Shown: positions 12,140 through 27,600 of the stretch, in pieces
How the letters are laid out: every line of letters starts with the position of its first letter
How positions within the stretch are numbered: the stretch's first letter is position 1
Origin: Chrysaora quinquecirrha
Taxonomy: Eukaryota > Cnidaria > Scyphozoa > Semaeostomeae > Pelagiidae
NCBI GenBank assembly: GCA_014526335.1
Contig: JACTAT010000061.1
Location: forward strand, 3,033,553 to 3,097,552
Length of the DNA stretch: 64,000 nt
Reading direction: 5' to 3'
Made by a program: the position numbers and the translations under genes
Notes under the pieces: model-generated
What the model saw: only the letters and a program-made list of their open reading frames with translations
Told to the model about the DNA's origin: nothing
The model's database searches: none

Positions 12140-12684
12140 GTTATTTTTGGACACCACAATTTTTTCAGAAATAACACTGAATTCATTGACTTTAGACTAG
12201 AAAAACTTCTACAAAATCGTAACTCCATGAAATTTAGTCATTAAATTACTGAATGAACTAACATTTTAATGGACGACTAGAGAGAAACTAGGACACAGAG
12301 AAAAGTTTAATAGTTGATTCAAGCAAGATAAATTCATTGCTTTTAGACTACAAAATCCTCTACTTGAATCATTATTCCCTGAAACTTAGTATCCAACTTA
12401 CAAAATGAGCTAGTAATAGAGTAATGGGAGAAGTGCAGATATAGAAAAGTTGGTATCTATCAGTTGCAATATTCTATAGCTTATTTAAAAGTACTTTTGG
12501 AGACAATCATTCATACTGTCAAAGTTACTGTTGGGAATTTGATTTAAAACTAAATATCAGTGTTACTTCTCTTGTGATAACTTTCATATGTTATAAATAA
12601 CTCAAAAATCATTGCAAGTTGATACAAATATGATGCTATTATTCTGTTCATAATAATCTAGAAATATTGCAGTCAAATACGATG
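12140..12684. other. Intergenic space between convergent EXOC7 and POLR3E
   Basis: AT-rich sequence holding the 3' ends of two convergent genes. AT-rich runs such as TTATAAATAACTC near 12590 could serve polyadenylation. I see no gene, transposon ends or structured RNA here. Confidence 0.6.
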
Positions 12685-15600
12685 CTACCTGTTTGGGTAT
12701 GCTGCTTTGTATGTTCCACGTAAATACCACGCAGTTCCATATTTCTCACAAAATTCCTGAAAAAATAAGAATTCGAAAATCAAAGAGAGCATGATTGAGA
12801 TGATAAGAGAATCTTTCATTGCTAAATCCCAGCACACGTTGATTGCAAACAGCGCTGAGTAAAATGCCATCCCGAGCGCTTTGCCCAGTAAATTCTCACC
12901 ATTAGCGTGCAATTTTTGCTGAGAAATTAGGCCTAGTTTAGACAGCGCATCATGAGCGCGGTGAATTAAATTCAGCTTGTATCACGAATGATGCGCTGTT
13001 AGGGCGCTTTAAACTACATGATGGATCCAGACAGCGAATTTAATTCAGAGCGCATTAAATGAAAAAATACAATTCGCTCATAATTCACTTGGAGCAGCGC
13101 ATTATGAGCGCATTTAATAATTTAAGTCGCCTCAAAAAATGGTTGGTTTATACAGCGCATTATGAGCGAATTAAATTGACACTTAGACAGATCTTTGGGC
13201 AATAATTTAATTCGCTGAGCCAATGATACGCGTTCTAAATTAGGCCATAATCATTCGTCATTGTGAGAATAATATCTCTCCTGTTTGATATTTTCTGCCA
13301 TTCGTTGCTAATTCAGCTCATAGTCGATAGAAATACGTGTATTTCTATTGACTATGCACAGCTCCACAAGTCCTTGCTGCTACTCATCCTCATTCGCTGC
13401 TATTCATCCTCATTCGTCCACTCGCATTACTATTCAAAGTTCTACACAAACACAAATCTTTAGAACAGTAAAAAAAACAAATCGATAAGCATACCCCCAT
13501 AAATCTAGGAAACATATGATTCGATGGAGCTGAACCAAATTTCTCTTTTAGAATAGACAAGATATCCGCTCTTTTGTTGCTGAAAGTTTCACTGAACATA
13601 TCCAAGACAACTTGACGATACTGCAAAAAAAAATACAAAATTTAAAGGAATCAAAACTTTTCCAAGACTGATATTAAGAAGTCTACTCCAAAGAAATGAC
13701 AACGGAATTCAATTGCTCAAAGGTTTGGGAACGTTGCTAACTTCTTTCGTTTTAGTCAACAATCAAACGTTGCTTGTCAAACATCTGAAATTTGCTTTAT
13801 CAAGCAACGTTTGAATATTTAAGCCAGATCTCAAAACAATTTTTCGAAAATAGCGCGCAACAAATGTTGCTGATTTTTACTTATCTAAGTTTAAATCAAA
13901 TCAAACCAAATAAATAGAAAAATAAGATGTATTTTTAAGAACTAACATTATCTCGCTGATCTCCAGTCTTTCTAAATGCATAAACCTTTTTCTTCTCCTC
14001 ACTGACTCTCACATCTTCAGGCCACTATAAAGAAAAACTCATTAATTCCCTCGTTAATAAGGGGTAGAGCCAGAATCAGCTCTGGCCATAAAGCAAGCTT
14101 TCTGGTGCATTTACATTCAACCTCGCTAAAATTAATCTTACGGCGTATTTCTTTGGTCAGATTCTGTTTTCAGCAGACGCCTTCTCTTTTCGGCAGGCGT
14201 TGAGACGTATGTTTTTGGTAACATCTTCTGAAAACGGCAGGTTTCGCAGGCCTCCAAACCTTCTGTCCCCGAAGCTGGAAGGTTTCGCAGACATCGAAAG
14301 GAATCTCGTTCTCGCTATAAAATGAATGGTTTAGTTCGAGTTCTTTCTAATCAGCCTAAAGTTTTTCGGCACCTGTGTTTTTTACTGTAGGAAACTTTTG
14401 CCTGCGAACAGGACGGCAACCTCGGAACTCTATTGCTTTACAAGCTTAGCTACTGGCTACAGTTGGGATGAATTAAACCCTCATTGTCAACATGTGACTC
14501 GCAGAGGTATCTATCCCCGAGATGACGGTATTATAATTCAAACAAGCATCCAACAAGCAGAAGCCTCATCGATCCAGAAAGCCATAAACTTATAGCTACG
14601 AGGCAGAAAAGATTCGTACAACATTAATGGAAGTATAATCAAATGAGTGGGATAAAAATATGTAATTTTAAAGAAGTAAATTTGTTTTATAAAAACCTTA
14701 ATAGTCAGTTCCGATGCTCCAACTTTTAAAATTTGATTTTCCAAAAGATCATCTGAGACACCACTACACAGAATATTGCCTGGCTCTGTTTAAATGAAAA
14801 ATATAATTCATTAAATCATAGTTTTGCAAATTGCACAATATACAAATTTTAAGTAAACTACTAGATACTCTAAATGGTGTTTAATTATAAATAAATAAAA
14901 ATTAATAAAATAATCTCAAATTTCGTAGTTCGCCGTAGATAATGAGATAGACAAAATTCGATTGGGGATGCTGAGATCCGGTGTTAAATCCGACTGGCTG
15001 TTGAAATGAGATCAGAGTGGTTTGGGTTCGAGCCCCAGCTACGGCAAAGTAACAGCCAAGGTCAAGGTCTGGTTAGTTTACCTACTTCTTCTGGCATCAT
15101 AGCCACTGGTGCTAAATATATCATCTTCAACGTTAACAAGGAGAGTGCGGAGTGGAAAAGAGAGCAGCGTGGATTAGTGGCCACTAGGAAAACTCTCGAA
15201 GACTACGGTTCAAGCCCTGCCAAGGGAATGTAATATTAACATAAGTGGAACAGAGAGCAGCGTGGAGTAGAGGCCAGCAGCAGGCCTAAAAGACTACGGT
15301 TTACGCCCTGGCAAGGGAGTGCAGCATTAAAATGTGTGCCAAATGAATGGCACAGAGAGCAGCGTGGAGTAGGGGCCACCAGCAAACCTTAAAGTCTACG
15401 GTTCAATCCCTAGCAAGGGAGAAAACATTAAAATGTGTAAAAAATCTTGTTGTCTCAGAATCAGATAATAACGTAAAACAGCAGAGGTTTTCAAAACAAC
15501 TCATACATCAAAGAACCACTAAGATTGCCAGAGAGCCTGCAAATAGACTATGGGCTCCAGTGTCAGCACAGATGTCGAAATAAAAGTTGGACGACTTCTA

Positions 15601-18600
15601 ACTCAAAATTAAACATAGCCAGCACAACATTCAATTTTACTGGAGACCATATATACGACAGAGCAAGAGGAATCCTTCAAATTTTAGGCACTCGGCACTT
15701 GTACTGACAACGAGAGGATTGAGCGCTGGGGTGACTTTTGACCGGGTGCTTGGGTATTTTTGAAACTGACCCGGGAAAACACACAGATGCCCTGTAGCCA
15801 GGCCACGTCTCAACTCAAATACAAGTAACAAACTCAATACAAGCATGGCAGCTAGGCAGCTTTTTTCAGAATACCTTTATATCAAAGACAGACAAAAAAT
15901 AACAAACAAAATGGACTCTGCACAAACCTTGTTGTCTTATTGACAATATCTCTTTAATTTCAGCCATACTTAAACATCCCCCTTTTAACGTCTCAGTAAT
16001 AAATCTATTAAGTTCTTGAATAAATATCTCCGATGGAGGTTTTTCTACAGACACGGCTGTTTTTCCTGATGCCGCAGGAGGCACAAATGCATTATTTGAT
16101 GCGTTTTTATTTGAGTCTAAATCATCATCATCATGATTTGTGGTTCGTATTTCATTGTCACTGTCAATAACCATTTCTATACCAATTAGCGTATCTTGTA
16201 TTTCTTGAAATTCAGTTTGTTCCATAGGATCATCCACTTCAACTTTAACATGATCCAAAGGCTCTGTTTTAATTCTTACTCCATTTATTTCAGAATTCAC
16301 CACCCCTGAATCGATTGTCTTTGGTTTTATGTCGTTTTTATCACTATCACTCGCAGTTAAATTCATTTTCGAAGGTGATTTTTCATCCTCTGTACCACTG
16401 CCTCGTTTACGTTTATTATCAGTAGAATCACGAGATTTGATTCGAGGCTTGCTGACCCTTGTTTTTGAATGTAATGATGCATCTAAGCCAGGAAGGACAT
16501 CATCTTCTTTCGATGCGTATTCCTTTGGCAAATGAAGATTCTGCTTCAAGCTAAGACAAAAATCAAAAGAAAATCAGAGCTGAACCATAATCATGGCACT
16601 ATTGCCAAACGATAGAACATTGTTAGTCTAACAAGCGAGATTTGCTCTTGACAAGCAGAATTGGTTGGCATTGAACTAACGAACTGCTTGTTTTGATGTT
16701 TTAACAAATGTTTTGTTATCCTTTACTCAAAGTTTTTTATCGTCTGTTTGTTCATCATAAGATCAATTATAAGTATACGGCTTCTAATACCGCAATAAAC
16801 GTAGCTAATGTTTTCATCATTATGCATTTAACCTCAATTAATCTGGATTTTACCTTGCAGCCTTCGCTTTCCATACTTGTAGTTGAGATTTCACAACTTC
16901 TGGATGTCTAGAGGAGGAAAACATCACTTTTGAAAAATTCAAAGAACTGACAAAGGTCTGGTGTAATGATGGTGGATTAGATACCGATAAACAGTGGAAC
17001 GATCATGGATAAGATAAACTAATGATAATTAAGAAGAAACTCAGAGCAGCAAATCATTGCTTAGGAGATATTCTTTAATTGACTATGTTATCACGTAACC
17101 TGGTTTACCACAAATGAGGACTAATATTCTTAGCAAAACACGGCGATAATAGTTAACCGACCTCCGAAGAACAGATAGTTGAATCTACGGTATAAGATTT
17201 TGGAAAGTGATTGTGATCCGCAAACTGAGCACTTTAACTACTCGGCTATGCCACCCGAAAACAAAAAGGTCTCTGAGGAATTTCTGGTGAAACAATAGGG
17301 TTTCCTGCAAAATAGATACGCCAGATTTCTAAGAGTGATTTGCTCGTTGGCTCAGAGTATGAAACGTCAGGATAGGCTGAAATATACCGAAACAATAAAC
17401 CACAACAAAAATGTGTACTAGCACAAAAAATGTTGAAATTTTGCGGCTTGGACAGTCTTTCAGAAAATCTTAATGCATAAAACCCGTCTGAAAGAACCAA
17501 AATTCAAGTTCTAACGAAAGAAATTTTTACTTGTGTAGGAAGTCTGTGTCAGTTGGTAGCATAAATTCCCAGCCATGAGGCGGCTTTTGCCGAGCAACCT
17601 TAAATTAAAAAGAAATCATCAAAAAACAGTAATCGTTTGAAAAAGACATTGACTATCAAAATTTAATAGTTCATTATAATTAAACCTAATTACAATGAAA
17701 CAGAATTGGAGTCATCACAGCAGTAAAAAAGGACTTTTCTATATCAGAGTCGACATGAAAAGAGAATTTATAGTCAAAATATAAAGTCTTAATTATTTAA
17801 ATTAATATTAAAGTTCTTTGTAAATAATTCATTTGTTTAATTAGAATCTGTTTCTAAATTTGCATTAATTAGGTTAAATAAGATTCTTCTCAAGAATAAT
17901 CAAAATTAAGAAATAAGTTTTGTAGCACTGCTTCAATTTTAAGATAGTATTTTGATTCCAAAGTTTGCAGTAAATTAATAGGAAAAGGACTTTCGAAGTT
18001 CGCTTAAGTTTTGGCATATCACAATCGACCAGTGACTGCTCAATTAGATAGGACTACATACAATCATGGAAAGAAATTGCTGAAACAATTCTCAAAAAGT
18101 ATGCTCAGATTCCTTATTGCCCCACTTAGCCCCCCCCCTTCCCCAGTTCAATGTTGGATATTTTGTTTCATTCACATAAGAAGTGCCGATCCATCATACA
18201 GGCGTCGTTGTGTAATGAAATCCGCGAGAAAGCGATAAACATTAAATTGGGGTGGTTAAGGGAGGGGGGGGGTAAAAGACAGAAATATTGTAGGCCTGAG
18301 GAACAACAACCAACACTTGTGTAACAAATCATGTAACAATACAGAAAGTAATACGTACTTGTTCTAACATATCACGCAGCTCTTCACCTGGAATCTAAAA
18401 GAGAATTTAATATTAGCACAAATTTTATACAGCACTCAACCGTGCGTATGAGTGCAACTGAACATAGTCTATTGAATTGGAGAGGCGAAACATATGTATA
18501 CAACATAAAAATAATAGGCCAAACATTTGAAATTTGAAAGGTGAAGGTGAAATGGTGTATTTAGCGCCAGTCACTAGGATCTCAATAGTACGTTAGCTAA

Positions 18601-21600
18601 TCGAGTCCTCGACCCTGGCTGTAACGCTACCGTAGCTGGAGCTTGAATCCCAACCGCGCTTGACTCTGACACCACAAGCCAGCTAGATAAGGCCACCACG
18701 CCACAGAACCGTCAAACAAGGATTGTTTGACCATCTGACAACGTCACAAAACATAACCATACAAGCAGAATTAGCGGGACAATGTTTTGAAAACCTTGAA
18801 AAACATTTTCTACTTGCGGCAAGTTTGGACAAGATTTTCTTACTTACGACGAGCAAGGCTTGTGCAATGTGGCCAAACAGCCAAACATTTTTTTCACCAG
18901 CATATTTCAAATGTTTGACACACAATTTTCGGTCGGTTTCCCAGGACCTAAAGAGGCCAAGAAACTACCCGAACCCGAGACAGGAGAAGCTCGGTATATA
19001 TTCGGTATACAAGTGTCTTATTAATTTGTTTATTTCTCATGAAACTTACTCTGACTGTAGAAATGATATCTTTTCTTTCCAGGAGTCTTTTGTGATTAAA
19101 ACGCCAGAGCTAAGAAAAAACGCACCTACTAAGAGGTTTAATATCGAGGGTAATTTCTTAAGAAAACGCTACGCATTGATAAGATAAGGAGAAGTTGTGA
19201 AGTTGCACCACATAACTGGCTTTTTTTATCAACCCAGCATCATCTCATACCCAGGCCTGTTTTAACATACTATCTAGGGGGGCACTCAGTTGCCTTACTC
19301 TTCTATCATTTTCAACAATAGAATGCCCACCTAATCCAGGGCCCTTTACCGGCCCTTTAAAGAGGCTATCTCAAAAGTGATTTATTTGATGTCACCTGAC
19401 CTGGTTTGATTCGATTTCATTGATACAATAAGGTCAAATAAATTTGAAAGCGGTCTGTGCCCTATTTGACCCTCGAACAATGAAGTACAGAGAGCAAACC
19501 ATTCTCGTCGTTTCACGGATTTAGCGGGTCATGGGACTGGGTGGATTGTGGTGTGCAGTATTTTGTAATCCACAATCACCTTTTAGCACAGTACTGTGCA
19601 GGCTGGGAAAATTTATATTTTTCATGCCCAGTTTCTGTGATTTTAGGAGATTTCGTGGATTTGAAAGCCTCTAGGGCAAACAGTTTAAATCGCACAATTC
19701 TGGAAGATAATGCATTCATTATCATGATCATCATGATCGTCATTACCATCATGATCATCATCATCAACATATTCATTACCATCATCATCCAAATCATCAT
19801 CATCATCATCACCATCACCATCATCATCATCATTATCATTATCATCATCAATATCATCATCATCATCATAATCATCTTTACATCATCCTCATCATCATTA
19901 TCATCGTTCTAATCATCATTACCATCATCATCCTAATCATCATCCTAATCACCATCATCGTAATCATCAACAACACCATTAGCATCATCATCATCATCAT
20001 CATTAGCATCATCATCATCATCTCAGCAGTTCTTTGCGCTACACAAATGTATATGACAGTAAAAAACGAAAGAAAATAAGCAAGATTAAAAACAAATTCT
20101 AACCACATAATCTCTGCCAGGCCATATACTCTCAGCATCAATTCCACGTGCATTGGACTTACTTCCTTTAGGGTACATCACTTCACTACAGGGTAAAGAA
20201 AAATCTATCAAAATCAACTCGATAATCCATATGCTGCTTTGCTAGAAAGTCGGTTCCAGAATGGAACATCTTTGCTGGAGCTTTTACAAGGATTTTTGCC
20301 ACAGTAGATTGTTTTAAGACTTCTAGTACAAGTTCAGAAAGAGTCATATTTAAAAGAAGAATTTCGAGATTAAGTTTATAAAATAAATTATTTCTTTTTC
20401 CATCAATAAAAAATCCGACAATTCACCCATCGAGAGGGTGGGGTACACTCTTTTTTTATAAGAACCAGGAAATTTTAATTGAGGCTGGCTGTTCTTAACT
20501 TTTTGCCTTTTTGAGCCTGAAATGTTCTTAATCTGTTCTTAATTCCTTGGTTATAGAGACATCTAGATTTTGTCAATGAATGTCTTTAGTGGTAATAGGG
20601 TTGTGTAAAAATGGAGCATGCTTGTCCATTTCATCGTTTGCTTGCTTTTTACGTTGTTTGACTGTCGTACTTTCATATTTAGCTGATATTCTCAGGGCTT
20701 ATGAAAACGCCCAGCCTCAGCTTGTTCTTATTTTGTTTTTAAAATCTCGGTAAAATCCAGGCTCATGTTCTTACAAAATTGTTCTTATAAAAAAAAGAGT
20801 GTAAGAGATGAAATGTTAGTTTACCAGGGGTTTCGTACCTTCTGTGGATTATTAAAAGATATGTGGCTCTGTGGCTATCAAAGACTAGCAGCCCAAATGG
20901 CCCAAATACATTATAAACACAGGGCGGAAAGGGATAAACATAAATAAATAAACAAATAAAGTAACAGAATTCCATTGGGTTTACTAATATTCTTAAGATG
21001 CTTATAGATCATAGTTGTCGACATAGTTCAGGGAGTTGGTGGTCGGCTCAGTTGTTTGAATAATTAAAAGAAAACACCACCCAATTAAGAATAAAAAAAA
21101 GATTCGGCAGTTATTAAATTGATATGTGAAAAGTGTAATTCCACGTGAAACAAAGTATCTTCCTCTGCATATATGTTATAATATTCTGTCTTGGGGATAC
21201 AGATAAGGAAAACCGAAGTTAAGGGTGCTATCTGCTTTCATTCACAAAATGAACTTGCAAGTATTAAAAGAACATCATTATTGATGAATTTTGCTCATGG
21301 GTGTACTTGTTCAATCCAATAACAAGATTTTCTGACGTGAAACGAGAAATAGGATTATTTGTGGGATATTTATGTAATGTTTCATTAGATTGAGAAAAAG
21401 TCACTTTAATTTCAAGACAGTGGTGCAGTGAATTGACAAGGTAATGTACAGGTCCTTTTTATTTTTTTTTTTGATAACGAAGAAATTTTTCTTCTGAAAA
21501 AGAGTGTGAATTTAATGTCTTCGAATAGGAATTACGCGTAAAATTTTATGTAATTTCAGAAATCGTGATATGCAATTTTAGAATTTAAGGAGGAACAGAA

Positions 21601-24600
21601 CAGGGAGGGATTTTAAGGGGGGTTACGTTTTAGAATAGGTTGCTATAATCAAGTCATTTTTAGCAAGCATTTCCGAGGGGCAATTCACTCCTAAAAAAGG
21701 TGTTCGAGATTTTTATGAAAACAAAAGGATTTCCAAGGGATTTCTGTGAAAATAATAGGTTTTCTAGCAAAGGTGTATGAGATTGAAGGAATGAATCGCC
21801 CCTCGAGGATTTCATTCATGGGTGTGACAGCAAGTCCCTTCAATACTGACACAACTAATTGGTATTTGAAGATGGAAATGAAAATACATCTTTTTATAAG
21901 ACGCTTTAAAAAATTCAGTTCTGGCGCCACCGAACGGTTAAAAAACCTTCAGTACCAGCTCAGAAATTTTTAACAGCTTTTACGTGTTTACAAGCTTCAA
22001 GGAAGAAATAAATGTCCCTTTTCCTGAAATTATCAGAAAATCCTATTTTTTTGATAACTTCTCTGCCATTAGATTGTGGTCACACGGCAGCCAAAAATTC
22101 AAGAATCCTTTTAAATACCCTGAGTATTCAATACTTTTAGAAATTAAGGAACTGTAACTAGGTACTAAAAATTCCCAAGTTTCTTACATATTAACAAGGT
22201 GTGAATTTGAAATAAAAAATATGTAATTAAAAAAAGAGACAACAGATTTACCTTTTAACGACCCAACATCCTTGAACAAGGATACCATAATTATGAAGAC
22301 CCTTGATGATCGTTTTTTCATCAACGCTTGGTCCAAGCAATGACAACAAATGATGATGGTATATGACTTTTGCTAGAGAAGATGCAAAAGAAAAGTTACA
22401 AATGTAGTTAAGACAATATTAGAGTCAAAGAATTACAAACATAGCTGGTCAAGAATTTGAAATTAGGAACGTAACAAGGAATTTTTAACCATCTCCTCCA
22501 ACACTGCAAGTTTCACAAGAACAAATTGCGGGCGAAATCTAGTGATTATTAGTTTAACGTCCTTTTTTTTAAACCTTCATTTAACCTTAGTTTAACTTAA
22601 AACGGCCACTGATTCACGTAAACGACCCCCCCCCCTTTTAGAGGGTGAGAGGTTTAAAAGGAGAGGTTATCAAAAGATGGGTGTGTCTACAGCATAACTC
22701 AGCCCTCCGAGGGGGGCTTTATTCGAGAGGGCGTTTAAGACATGCTTTAATCAAAGTAAGCATACTGTATTCATTCAAAAAATCACCCCCCCCCCGGTTA
22801 AAGAGAACGCATCTTCCTATGTTTAACCCTCCCCTTCAGCAGCGAAAAATTGTTTCACTAGAAGTCTTAGCTTTCTTAGGATCAAGAAGCGGAGGTAGCA
22901 ATGACGAGCTTTTCTATCATCAGATCTCTTGGTGTCCATTTGAAATATAAAATATACGAAAAATTGTTTCACTTACCGTTGATAAGTAAAGCTTTGATTT
23001 GATCAGCTAAGTCCATCTTTTTCAATGATGCCATTGAGAGAACTCCATGTGGAAGAGCTGTAGGGTGCCTGCAAAAGAAAATTGTTCACAAATAAATACA
23101 GATAAATCGATTGAGCGAGAGAAGAGCATTAAATGAATAGAAATGATCATGACAGTTATAACATAACACGGTTTCAAGATGTGGCATAGGCGAACATCCA
23201 ACACTGGAGGCCAAAATGGCGTCGCTTAAGACTGGATAAAATGGCGCGGTATTAGGGGTGGTTTTAAGAATAACTTACTCAGTCATTTTCTGCCACACTA
23301 TTATTACATCAGATTTAGCCTATGTACAAACCTATCTTGGCAATGATTAGGGGTCCACCGCCCCCATGCCCCACCTCTACTGCCCACTTTCGTTACGTCA
23401 CTGGTTTTAAGGTTCCTTACCTCTCTGCTCCTTCGTGTTTTGGAGTGAGTATATTCAAATATTCTCTGCAAATGGAAAATCATTACATAATTTACATTAT
23501 ATAACTCAGACATTTTAAACTTTTTCATTTACTCTAAGTTATCGTCTATTCAACGACTTATTCAATATAACGAAAAGCCAAAATGCAGGAAAAACGATCA
23601 CTATAGCATTATTCAAAATATGTACAGCTCGATGGAGAGATTACGGAATACAGATTCTAAATTCACATAAACGTTTTGATCATCAAAATTGACTTAGAAC
23701 GAGATAAGGATCTATTGATTAAAAAACCAAAACGCCTTTTTGTGGAGACAGAAGTGTTCTTCTAAGTAGACAGAGAAGAGTTCTGAGAAGACTCCTTTAT
23801 CCCATAAGCTGACAGGTGTTTAAAACATAACTGCCAATTCGGCTTCACCTTCTAATTGGTGAATTTCGATCCGCATCTGGGTATAAATCCAACCTTAGTC
23901 AATTGCTTCAGTCTGTTTCTGACGCTTATATACTAAGGATATTCAGACTAAAAAGCCTTAAGTATGCCAAAAAGATGCTTTGCTCTTTATCATAATGTTA
24001 TTTTCATATCCATACCTTGACGTAGCAGTAAACTCTGGTGACTCAAAGTCTTGCTGGTGACATTGTAGCAACATCTTTTCTGAAATTGCAGCTCGACTCT
24101 ACGAAAAAGATTATCAATGTTTTAGATAGCAGGATGATTAATAAAATAATGTTATATTAAATAGCGTAAAAGCTGCTAACCTGAACAGAGAATTGTTTGA
24201 TTTCTAATGCTTTCTAGAGGGGTCTTATGAGAGAGGGGGCTAACTAGAAAGGAAGGGCTTAATCAAACCAGAACATAATTTGCTTTCTGCTAATAAAGAG
24301 GGACGTCACTTATGACCTAGGGTGTATCATGAAAAGCAAGAGGGAAAACTTCGAAGCTAGACCTAAAGCAAATAGATCATAGTACAATAACAGCCTCGAG
24401 TTGGGCCTCTAGCGTATACCTCGTTTGGGTGTACAGACTTTTAACAGAAGGCCTACATTAACCTTGTTTCAAGGGCTATTTTGAACGATAGATAGCTTGC
24501 CTGCAGAGTCAGGAAAAGTTACGGTCGCACGGTCATTGACCGGAGGAAGGTCGATTAGAACAAAGGGAAATCGTTTGCCACACCCAAGGCTCGCCCATTT

Positions 24601-27600
24601 TCCATTGTTAAGTGAGGAAGGTTTTCATCTACGGGTATTATTGTCTGGAGGAAGGTTGAGCACTTTTCTGGATTCTGCTTGCCTGAATATCCCTTGGGAA
24701 AGAGGTTGAGCCTACATTAGAGAGCTTTACCTTGCCCTTACATTAGGACGCCTGAAACACGTGATTTTTGTTAAAATGACTAGCTTAGTTGGCCTAAAAA
24801 CGGGAAAGCCAGTGAGAGGAAATCCAGACTGGAAATTGTGCGCACTGTGCACCAAAGGCTATTGTTCTCAAAACAATAGGACCATTGATTTCTATTGTTT
24901 TCATCAAAATCGTGCACCAAAGTTCTTCAATGCTAACAAAACATGGTTCCACATGGCAGGAAATAAAGCTCTTCCAGCGTCCACTAACACAAAGAGAATT
25001 AATTATAACGAAAAATTAGTAAATATCCATACTTTAGTTGGGTAGTATCTAATTTCTGTCCAAGGTTCTTCCGCTAATTTCTGTTCAATACTATTAAAAC
25101 TCTGTTTCTTCTTTTCAATACTTTTGTCAGTTTCCACACGTGCGAAGCGAGTCTGAAAGCAGAGAAACATAACGATCTGTATGACTCTATACCCCATTCG
25201 TTTTAGTAAGTATGATGAGAGTTGAAGTAAGATTTTTACCATAACAGGTTTAGCTTCTTCTTCTTCCTCTTCCTTGTCTTCGTCTAAAAATGAAATACAT
25301 TACTGAAGTGAAGAGTGCGAGACGAGAAAACATAAATCTCCAAACGGTTTCTCTATTCTTATGATAGAGTAGTAAGTATACAGCATAGATCTTGATCTCA
25401 ATGCCTCGTAAAATTCCAAAGCTATCTTCACGTCAGCTAAAGAAGGGCAAAGATCTACTGCGATGCTTACAAGACTCAACTGACAGGGATCAACTCAATT
25501 ACAAGCATTTAGAATCATCATAGGTTTTTGCGTTAGGAAGTTACTTAGCTAACTAGATAGTTAGTTACTTAGTTAACTAGTTAATTAGTTAGTTAGTTGG
25601 CTAGTTAGTTAGTTAGTTATTTAGCTGAATGATTGGTAAGTAAGTACATTATGTTAGTTGGTTAGCTAGCTAGCCAATTAGTTCGTTACTCTCGAATATT
25701 AAAACAATTGCTTAGACTTATTCTAGTAGCGAAGTATAGTGGGTAAATAGTAGACTATAGAATGGTAGAAAAATTTACCCATTTTTGCGCTTGAAGTTGT
25801 CTGTTTGTTGTCATCTGCTCTGTCGAGATATTCAAATGATGGCCTCAGTTGGACGAAACCATGAACTGGAGTCAGGCTCAATGTTCCTGGAAGAATAAGT
25901 AACGATTGTCAAAATACTTGACTCACATTAAAAAGACTGTTGGCTTGTTCCAAACAATTTTCTAGTCAAGGTCTCATATCAATCATTAGCGATGTAGCTA
26001 ACTTGCAATCAGAAAAAACTTCATAACTTGATCTCTTAAGTCTCCTCATTTTCAGTAAATTTACGTAGCCAATTTCAAACTACATCAAATAGCTTTAGAT
26101 ATGTCTTTCAAGCTATTCAGTATTAACTTCAGCAATCGAAACCCACAATGGAGTGGAAATTGAGGGACGCAATGAAAAAACTCTGAAAGCTCTCTGGTAT
26201 CTGGTAAACGTGTCTGAGGGAGGATTACTGCATAAGCAAAACGAAACGCATATGGTATTACCATTTTTAAAAACTCCTGCGACGTATCTGGATGCATTTT
26301 CTGCAGCACGAACAGACGTCAGCACTTGCTTATCCATTGAACCACTAAAATGAAAGAAACATGAAAAGATTAAATAACCAAGTAGATTTTCATGAATTAG
26401 TTATGCTAATGCTCTTCTTCTTAACTACTGCCATTAGAAAATTAGTAGCCACTTCCAAATTTGATTACCCAGTTTGCTTCAGTTGATCAATCCACAATCT
26501 TTTTGCAAGATGATTCATTCTTTGAGGTGTTTGGCTCACTATCCTACCCTCTTTGGCAGAAATGTCATTGGGACCACTATCCAAAAGCCTATGGTCCTGA
26601 TGGGCTTAAGTTGAAGGCACTGTGGCCCCATGGACTTATCCTGCTTGCTCACATGCAAGCTGGCTCAATGTGTCAAAAGCTCAATGAAGTTGGGTTTGAG
26701 GCCCAGCTACAGTAGTGTCACAGCCAGGATTGAGGTCTCGGTTAGTTAACCTACTACTGAGATCCTAGCAAATGGTGCTAATTACACTATTTCACATTCA
26801 CCTTTCACCTTCAATCAGCTAATGCTTCTGCAAAATTTGGGAACATATTATCAATACTTGGATTGGGGTAAACCATCTGCTTGTTACTTGCTTCAAGCTT
26901 CCAATATGTTGGAGAAAGTGCAGAGACGTTTAAAAAAAGATTGCTGGCTGGCTTGAAATTGTAGATTGGCACTATGTATGCTCATTTGAGCAAATACAGT
27001 GCTTGATTGAAGATACGTAGAAACAGCTCAAAATATTGATTACCTTTGATAGTAAGGTCCTTTTGCAAGAGAGCTGGCAGGAGCTGCTTCATCTACTGCA
27101 TATGCAATTTGTTCACCACGAGGCAAGCAATATCTTGCACTGCTTGTGTTTAATTCCAACTCAAGCTCCACCTAGGAAAGGTAATATATATCAACTCCTG
27201 TGTTACGATACTGCATAGAATGCTTAAAAGTTTATTCAAAGCAGAGGAATAGCCAGACATCCAACATTGCAGGGACAAAAGGGCATGAGCAATAAGAATT
27301 AGGGTATGATTTTAGAGACTAATAACCAAGTCATATCATGTGATCCTTTTACATTAGATTAAGCCTATATACAAAATCTATCTTGGCTATGGGTGGGGGT
27401 AACCACCCCCTGTGCCCCGGTTGGCTATTCCACTATTGAATCATATTAGTTCTTGAGACTAGAGACCAAAAATATACTTTGGAATAAACATGTGCTTGTA
27501 CCGTGACAAAATACGAATGATACATGCAATAGACAACAATAAGGAAAGTTCATATGAAGTTTCTTGCTTACTTTTTGCTGTTTTGGTTTGATTCTGGCAG

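Noticed and set aside
19541..20153. Poly-Ile/Met ORFs on both strands
   Set aside because: Translation of the ATC microsatellite.
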